Shown: positions 59,379 to 64,000 of the stretch, in pieces | Position numbering within the stretch: the stretch's first letter is position 1 | How the letters are laid out: every line of letters starts with the position of its first letter | NCBI GenBank assembly: GCA_024742485.1 | Contig: JANSYK010000002.1 | Coordinates: forward strand, 930,001-994,000 | Direction: 5' to 3' | From: Alphaproteobacteria bacterium | GTDB lineage: Bacteria > Pseudomonadota > Alphaproteobacteria > Rhizobiales > Rhizobiaceae | Length of the DNA: 64,000 nucleotides | The notes under the pieces: model-generated | Told to the model about the DNA's origin: nothing | What the model saw: only the letters and a program-made list of their open reading frames with translations | Database searches by the model: none | Program-made: the position numbers and the translations under genes

Positions 59379-60643
59379 AAAAGACACTTCTTGCCCTTGC
59401 CCTGTCGGTGAGCGCATTGATGTTCGGTGCGCACAATGCCGCCGCGCAGGACTGCGAGATCAATGTCGGATCGGTGCTGTCGATCACCGGATCGATGGCT
59501 GCGATCGGCTCGTCCATCGGCAATGCGGCTGCGCTTGCGGTCGATCACTTCAATGAGGCGGGCGGCGTCGCCGGCTGCAAGGTCAATTTTGTGCTGCGCG
59601 ATGATCAGGGCACACCCAATGTCGGTGTCGATGCGGCCAAGACCCTTGTTGAAATCGAAAAGGCGCCGCTTCTGCTCGGTGCCATCCAGTCCGGCATATC
59701 GCTGCCGATTCTCACATCCGTATCGGTGCCCTCGAAAGTCACACAAATCTCCTGCTGTTCATCGGCACCGAGCTTCACGGCGCTTTCCGAAGAGGGTGGC
59801 ACGGACGGATATTTTTTCCGCACCTTGCCGACCGACAAGCCGCAGGCGGTCGTGCTGGCCAGCATCGCCGCGCAGAAAGGCTACAAGCGCATTGCGATCA
59901 TCTATGTGAATTCGGACTACGGAAATTCGTTGGCGAAGAACTTCCAGGAAGCTGCCGAAGGCATGGGCGTCGAAGTGGTTAACTCCGTTGCCTATAACCA
60001 GGAACAGGCCAGCTACCGTGCCGAAGTCAATGCGGCGCTACAGGGCGATCCCGACAGCCTCTTCCTCGTGGCATTCCCGGCCGATGGGGCAACCGCCGCG
60101 CGCGAATGGATATCCTTTGGTGGCAGCCAGAATATGTTGCTCTCCAATGCATTGCGCGCTGATGAATTCGTGGAATCGGTGGGTGCCAAGTTCCTGACCA
60201 AGGCGCTCGGGATCGACAATGCGCAAACCGAAGGCGATAGCGTTGAAGCGTTCAACGCAGCCTGGAAGGAAAAATATGGCGAGGATCCCAATGGTCCGGG
60301 CCTGCACGTCATGTATGACGCGGCGGCCGTCGGTCTGCTGGCAATGGAACAGGCCGGCAAGCCGGATGGCACCGCAATCCGCGATGAAGTGCGCAAGGTT
60401 ACCGGTGGCGACGGTGAGATCGTCTTCCCCGGTGTCGATGGCTTCAAGCAGGCCAAGGCGCTGATCGCCGACGGCAAGGCCGTCAAATATGTCGGCGCCA
60501 CCGGCCCGATCACCTTCGATGCCAATGGCGATGTCACAGGTCCCTACCTTATCTGGGGCGTTAGTGAGGACGGTGAACTGACGGTCGAGGACAAGTGGGA
60601 CATGACCCGCGTGTCGGAACTCATGGCCAAGACCGAGAAGTAG
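59375..60643 (+). CDS. ABC importer substrate-binding protein, HAAT type
   Basis: The 422-residue precursor has a signal peptide (MKKTLLALALSVSALMFGA, cleaved near AAAQ) and a LivK/AmiC-type fold (INVGSVLSITGSMAAIGSSIG, VDAAKTLVEIEKAPLLLGAIQSG, YKRIAIIYVNSDYG). It is last in the operon, after the permeases and oxidoreductase. Most importer operons place it first. ATG 59375 overlaps the previous stop. A long frame upstream is not coding. Confidence 0.9.
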   Translation: MKKTLLALALSVSALMFGAHNAAAQDCEINVGSVLSITGSMAAIGSSIGNAAALAVDHFNEAGGVAGCKVNFVLRDDQGTPNVGVDAAKTLVEIEKAPLLLGAIQSGISLPILTSVSVPSKVTQISCCSSAPSFTALSEEGGTDGYFFRTLPTDKPQAVVLASIAAQKGYKRIAIIYVNSDYGNSLAKNFQEAAEGMGVEVVNSVAYNQEQASYRAEVNAALQGDPDSLFLVAFPADGATAAREWISFGGSQNMLLSNALRADEFVESVGAKFLTKALGIDNAQTEGDSVEAFNAAWKEKYGEDPNGPGLHVMYDAAAVGLLAMEQAGKPDGTAIRDEVRKVTGGDGEIVFPGVDGFKQAKALIADGKAVKYVGATGPITFDANGDVTGPYLIWGVSEDGELTVEDKWDMTRVSELMAKTEK

Positions 60644-60649
60644 GAACGC

Positions 60650-61456
60650 CTACCCCGCCTTCATCTGGTCGTGCATGGCACGGTTCAGGTTGGAGGCGGG
60701 GTCAGCCACCGCATCAAGAAGGATGGTCAGATGATCGGTTTCGGCAATCACCATGCTCGTTGTGCCCGCCTTGCTCGCATAGGCGGCGGACTGCCGCTTG
60801 AACTCTGCTGTTTCGTGTCCGCCGACCGCAACGACCATAGGCACGTCAGGCGCCTCCGGCCGCACAAGCGGGCTGAAGGTCGCAACCTCCCGCGACGTCA
60901 GGCGCAAATCATCATTTTGGAAACTGTCGGCGACCGGCGCCAGATCATAGATGCCACTGATCGCGGTGCCGCCGCGGACCAGACCCTGCAATGCGGGATC
61001 AACCACAAGTTCAGCGACCAGATGACCGCCGGCCGAATTTCCCGAAAGATGAATGCGCCCAGGATCGCCGCCATATCGGGCAATATGGCCGTGCAGCCAT
61101 TGCGCCGCCAGGCGGCACGCCTCTACCACTCCGTCCATGCGCGTTTCCGGCATCAGCGGATAGTCGATCACGGCCAGGATCACCCCCTGCGGCACGAAGC
61201 CCGGCGCCAGGAAACTGAACAAATCCGCGTCGAGCGATTTCCAGAAGCCGCCATGAATGAACATCTGAACCGGCGCCCCGCTGACGCGGTCCGGCACGAA
61301 CAGATTGAGACGATGCGCGGCATCTGGACCGTATTCCACCCCTCGTTGAACCGGAAATTCCGCAAGTGCGGCCTTGGCGGCTGCCTCACGCCGGGCAAAG
61401 ACCGCCAGCAGGTCCGTGATCATGTCCAGGCGAAAAGCCGCATCATACCGACCCAT
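60650..61456 (-). CDS. Alpha/beta hydrolase (carboxylesterase / kynurenine-formamidase-like)
   Basis: The 268-residue protein has the oxyanion motif MFIHGGFWKSLD and nucleophile elbow LSGNSAGGHL (Ser), the Asp-containing strand, and the His in AETDHLTIL. The HGGFW plus GNSAGG pattern is shared by hormone-sensitive-lipase-type esterases and bacterial kynurenine formamidase-like proteins. ATG 61456 has GGAGG six bases upstream, so I prefer it over two earlier Met codons. It is divergent from the aminotransferase, with a palindrome in its 5' region. Confidence 0.85.
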   Translation of the reverse strand: MGRYDAAFRLDMITDLLAVFARREAAAKAALAEFPVQRGVEYGPDAAHRLNLFVPDRVSGAPVQMFIHGGFWKSLDADLFSFLAPGFVPQGVILAVIDYPLMPETRMDGVVEACRLAAQWLHGHIARYGGDPGRIHLSGNSAGGHLVAELVVDPALQGLVRGGTAISGIYDLAPVADSFQNDDLRLTSREVATFSPLVRPEAPDVPMVVAVGGHETAEFKRQSAAYASKAGTTSMVIAETDHLTILLDAVADPASNLNRAMHDQMKAG

Positions 61457-61464
61457 AAGACCTC

Positions 61465-61476
61465 CGTATCGATACG
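61465..61476. promoter_or_regulatory. Perfect 12-base palindrome between hydrolase and aminotransferase genes
   Basis: CGTATCGATACG lies directly before the ribosome site of the minus-strand hydrolase gene and 63 bases before the aminotransferase ATG. It could be an operator for the GntR-type or another regulator. It differs in sequence from the operator at 54624. Confidence 0.4.
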
Positions 61477-61539
61477 TCACATAGAGCGATCGGAACATTC
61501 GATCCTCCCCTGTGACCGCACAAAAAGACAGGAACATTC

Positions 61540-62703
61540 ATGCCCAAGCTCGCACGCCGCATAACCGATACATCGAAAAAGAATTTTGGAATGTTCGTCA
61601 AGGCATTGGGCAGGGAGGGCGACCTCATACACCTGGAACTCGGCATGCCGGTTCATGACACGCCCGCCCATATCAAGGAGGCGACGATCAAGGCGCTGCG
61701 CGACGGACATGTGCACTACAGCGACCTGCAGGGTATTGCGCCCCTGCGTGAAGCCATGGCTCGGAAGCTGCAGCGCCTGAACGGGATGGATGTCGATGCC
61801 GATGAGATACTCGTCACCAATGGGCTGACACAGGCATCCTTCGCCGCCTTCATGGCCTGGCTCGACGATGGCGATGAGGCCATCCTGCTCGAACCCTACT
61901 ATCCGCAGCATATCGGCAAGGTTGAAATGGCCGGGGCCAAGGTGGTGGTTGCTGCTCTTGATGCGGCTGACAATTTTTCAATTCGTCGAGAATTGATTGA
62001 ACCGAAGATCACGCCGCGCACCAAGATGATCAACATCGTCAATCCGTGCAATCCGACGGGCCGTGTCTACAGTCGCGAGGAACTCCAGGTTGTCGCGGAT
62101 CTGGCGATTGAGCATGACCTTATCGTCGTCTCGGACGAGGTCTATGAACAGATCACTTATGATGGCGCGCGTCACATCAGCATTGCTTCGCTGCCGGGCA
62201 TGAAGGAACGGACCATATCAACCTTTGCCTTCACCAAGGCCTATGCGATGGATGGCTGGCGGCTCGGATACCTGGCGGCTGACGGAGCAATGATGGAAGC
62301 GCTCCTGAAAATCACCGCCAACGAAGTCACCCACGTGAACACCTTCATTCAGTATGGCGCGCTGGCTGCATTGACCGGCCCGGCCGAGGTTCTTGACGAG
62401 ATGGTCGACGATGATCGCATGCGACGTGATCTGGTGGTCTCGCGGCTCAATCAGATGCCGGGTGTGATCTGCAAGTCACCGGAGGGAACGATTTATGCGT
62501 TCCCCGATATCCGCGCGACCGGCCTGAGCGCGCAGGAAGCTGCCGACCGCCTGCTGGACGAGGCAGATGTGGTGGTCGAAGCCGGCAGTTTCTACGGCGC
62601 ATCGGGCGAGGGGCATTTACGGGTCTGCTTCGGCTCGCAAAATGCAGAACGGCTGGATGAAGCGATGGATCGGATGAGCCGGTTTTTCAACGATCTGGTC
62701 TGA
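61540..62703 (+). CDS. PLP-dependent aminotransferase, class I/II
   Basis: The 387-residue fold-type I aminotransferase has the family order: LELGMPVHDTP, then HYSDLQGIAPLREAMARKL, then NPCNPTGRVYSREELQ, then SDEVYEQITYDG, then the PLP lysine in TFAFTKAYAMDGWRLGYLA, and the C-terminal Arg in GHLRVCFGSQN. ATG 61540 is preceded by GACAGGAAC. Being beside an amine/amino-acid oxidoreductase, importer and GntR regulator, it likely belongs to the same catabolic unit. Substrate unknown. Confidence 0.9.
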   Translation: MPKLARRITDTSKKNFGMFVKALGREGDLIHLELGMPVHDTPAHIKEATIKALRDGHVHYSDLQGIAPLREAMARKLQRLNGMDVDADEILVTNGLTQASFAAFMAWLDDGDEAILLEPYYPQHIGKVEMAGAKVVVAALDAADNFSIRRELIEPKITPRTKMINIVNPCNPTGRVYSREELQVVADLAIEHDLIVVSDEVYEQITYDGARHISIASLPGMKERTISTFAFTKAYAMDGWRLGYLAADGAMMEALLKITANEVTHVNTFIQYGALAALTGPAEVLDEMVDDDRMRRDLVVSRLNQMPGVICKSPEGTIYAFPDIRATGLSAQEAADRLLDEADVVVEAGSFYGASGEGHLRVCFGSQNAERLDEAMDRMSRFFNDLV

Positions 62704-62876
62704 ATTCCAACTGGTTTTGCACTGCGATACGGTCTATCTAGACGCAAGAACCGGATCGTTTCACGCGTTGTCCGAAACAGGACAAGGGTGACGGCCTTTG
62801 AGATAGTTTATACATTCAGTTTTTGCCAATTCCATCAGGAACTGAATTGCCCCAATCCGCCGAAGGGAGGCGTGCC

Positions 62877-63563
62877 GTGTCATCTCTCGGAGTTGAGCTG
62901 GAACCTGTCATGGGCCGCGCCACCGTGGCCGATACGGTGTATCAGAATTTACGGCGTGCCTTGATCGTCGGGCGGTTCGAGCCGGGTCAGATGATGACCA
63001 TTGCAGCCCTTGCCAAGATGTTTCAGACCAGCCAAATGCCCGTGCGCGAAGCGTTGCGCCGGCTGGGTGCTGAAGGGGCGCTTGAAGCCAGGCCCAATGG
63101 ATCGTCCTATGTTCCCGAAGTCAGCCGCGCCCGCCTCGACGATATTTGCCGCGCCCGCATTGCGCTGGAATCCCTGGCGACCGAGCTGGCGGTGGAACAT
63201 ATCAGCGACGCCGAGATCGATGCACTGGTTCGGCTTGAGGCCGATCACGAGGCGACAACCGGCCGCCAGGATGTCTATCAGATGTTGCAGAAGAATCGCG
63301 ATTTTCATTTCGCGATCTACAATGCCGCGCGGTCGGATGTTCTACCGGCGCTGATCGACAGCCTGTGGCTACGCTATGGCCCCTACATGCGGGTGCTGTC
63401 CAAAGAGGTCGAGCGGGACATGAGTGAACATGAACCGTTCCTGCGCGGTCACAAGGCGATCATCGAAGCAATCATTGCCCGAGACAAGGCGCGAGCAACG
63501 GCAGAACTCGAAAAGGACATCATGCTGACACAAGCCCTGCTGCAGGGCCTGTACCCTGACTGA
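62877..63563 (+). CDS. GntR-family transcriptional regulator (FCD/FadR-type)
   Basis: The 228-residue protein has a GntR winged helix (VADTVYQNLRRALIVGRFEPG, then TIAALAKMFQTSQMPVREALRRLGAEGALE). An all-helical FCD effector domain follows, with metal-type residues in NRDFHFAIYNAA and HKAIIEAI. GTG 62877 with GGGAGG upstream is the likely start; an in-frame TTG lies 18 codons earlier. It is the probable regulator of the 54-63 kb catabolic region. Confidence 0.9.
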   Translation: MSSLGVELEPVMGRATVADTVYQNLRRALIVGRFEPGQMMTIAALAKMFQTSQMPVREALRRLGAEGALEARPNGSSYVPEVSRARLDDICRARIALESLATELAVEHISDAEIDALVRLEADHEATTGRQDVYQMLQKNRDFHFAIYNAARSDVLPALIDSLWLRYGPYMRVLSKEVERDMSEHEPFLRGHKAIIEAIIARDKARATAELEKDIMLTQALLQGLYPD

Positions 63564-63698
63564 TCGCCGTTGGCATCACGCAGAGGACCATCAGGACAAT
63601 AGTGGTTCAAAAACTGTCTGTATTCATGCCCCATCGGCATTGATCCGTCATGTGCAACGGGGATCCTCTCCTGCACCGATCTGCCCGGGGACTGCGTT

Positions 63699-64000
63699 TT
63701 AATCCGCGTGGGCGAGTATCTGGTGGACATATTGAATGCAGACGGATCCTTCACCAACAGCAGACGCCACCCGTTTGACCGAACCGGATCTGACGTCACC
63801 CACGGCGAAGATTCCTGGACGGGTCGTTTCGAGGTGGAAAGGCGGGCGGTCGCCTTTCCATCCGATCGTCTTCAGTGTCTCGGCATCCAGATTGTCACCG
63901 GTCAGAACAAAGCCGCGGTCATCGAGTTTCACGCTGTCCGGGAGAAAGTCGGTCGCCGGCACGGCCCCGATAAAGACAAACAGATGGGCGATATTGATCT
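63699..64000 (-). CDS. Thioredoxin-reductase-like FAD/NAD(P) oxidoreductase, C-terminal part (cut by window end)
   Basis: Read on the minus strand, the frame enters from beyond the window with NIAHLFVFIGAVPATDFLP. It continues through GFVLTGDNL, then the FAD-binding GIFAVGDVRSGSVKRVASAV and ends VHQILAHAD. This is the C-terminal FAD domain of thioredoxin-reductase-like proteins. The RSGSVKRVASAVGEGS form is common in versions fused to a cyclic-nucleotide or response-regulator domain. The redox-active CxxC part lies outside, so the role cannot be fixed. Confidence 0.88.
   Translation of the reverse strand, partial: INIAHLFVFIGAVPATDFLPDSVKLDDRGFVLTGDNLDAETLKTIGWKGDRPPFHLETTRPGIFAVGDVRSGSVKRVASAVGEGSVCIQYVHQILAHAD

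Noticed and set aside
1-64000. CRISPR arrays, rRNA genes, prophage structural genes and replication origin
   Set aside because: I looked for regularly spaced repeats, rRNA cores, capsid or tail genes and DnaA-box clusters and saw none.

Overview
The window looks like a chromosomal stretch of an alphaproteobacterium, most likely of the order Hyphomicrobiales. The basis is the GC-rich coding style, a phoR-pstSCAB-phoU-phoB locus with the long PstC and PstA forms usual in that group, many LivGFHM-type ABC importers, and a coenzyme-A-linked aromatic hydroxylase fusion. This placement is an inference; there is no 16S gene here.

Layout. 1-0.3 kb: the tail of an insertion sequence next to a tRNA-Thr(CGU). 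0.4-4 kb: a nitronate monooxygenase, an unknown membrane-anchored protein and a class-2 polyphosphate kinase. 4-11.9 kb: the complete phosphate-starvation locus, with a readable Pho box before pstS and an intercistronic hairpin after it. 12-20 kb: an isochorismatase-like hydrolase, an altronate-dehydratase-type enzyme and MarR, then a divergent operon of salicylyl-CoA/aminobenzoyl-CoA hydroxylase, thioesterase and a Rid protein; then a membrane LytTR regulator and an Ntn-hydrolase. 20.2-22.5 kb: a nitroreductase-MarR-GST operon with a large palindromic operator.

22.5-27.4 kb is a visibly AT-richer island and the most unusual part. It holds a four-gene, tightly coupled operon: an 885-residue protein with a SMEK-type N-terminus and a STAND/NACHT-like P-loop NTPase; an unknown 125-residue protein; a 132-residue protein with a striking FVSNSSSTSF N-terminus; and a radical SAM protein with a cysteine-rich C-terminus. 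I read this as a candidate defence or conflict system in which the radical SAM enzyme may modify the small Ser-rich protein. That reading is inference.

27.4-32 kb: a three-gene operon (PhoD-like phosphatase, a possible permuted papain-fold protein, a membrane protein) and a nucleotide cyclase fused to an alpha/beta hydrolase that seems to lack its catalytic His. 32-41.4 kb: a LysR-controlled hydroxyquinol pathway (flavin hydroxylase, hydroxyquinol 1,2-dioxygenase, maleylacetate reductase) with its own five-gene ABC importer. 41.6-46.8 kb: a serine beta-lactamase-fold hydrolase, small secreted proteins, a DUF922 protease, a GNAT/DUF1778 toxin-antitoxin pair with palindromic operators, and a ferric-reductase-like membrane protein paired with an intradiol-fold Tat protein. 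46.9-52.5 kb: a LacI regulator divergent from a sulfatase and an orphan TctC-type binding protein, then adenine deaminase. 52.5-64 kb: a DUF3179 protein, a Rid protein divergent from a LivGFHM importer with an FAD amine/amino-acid oxidoreductase and binding protein, an esterase, an aminotransferase, a GntR regulator, and the C-terminus of a thioredoxin-reductase-like protein cut by the window edge.
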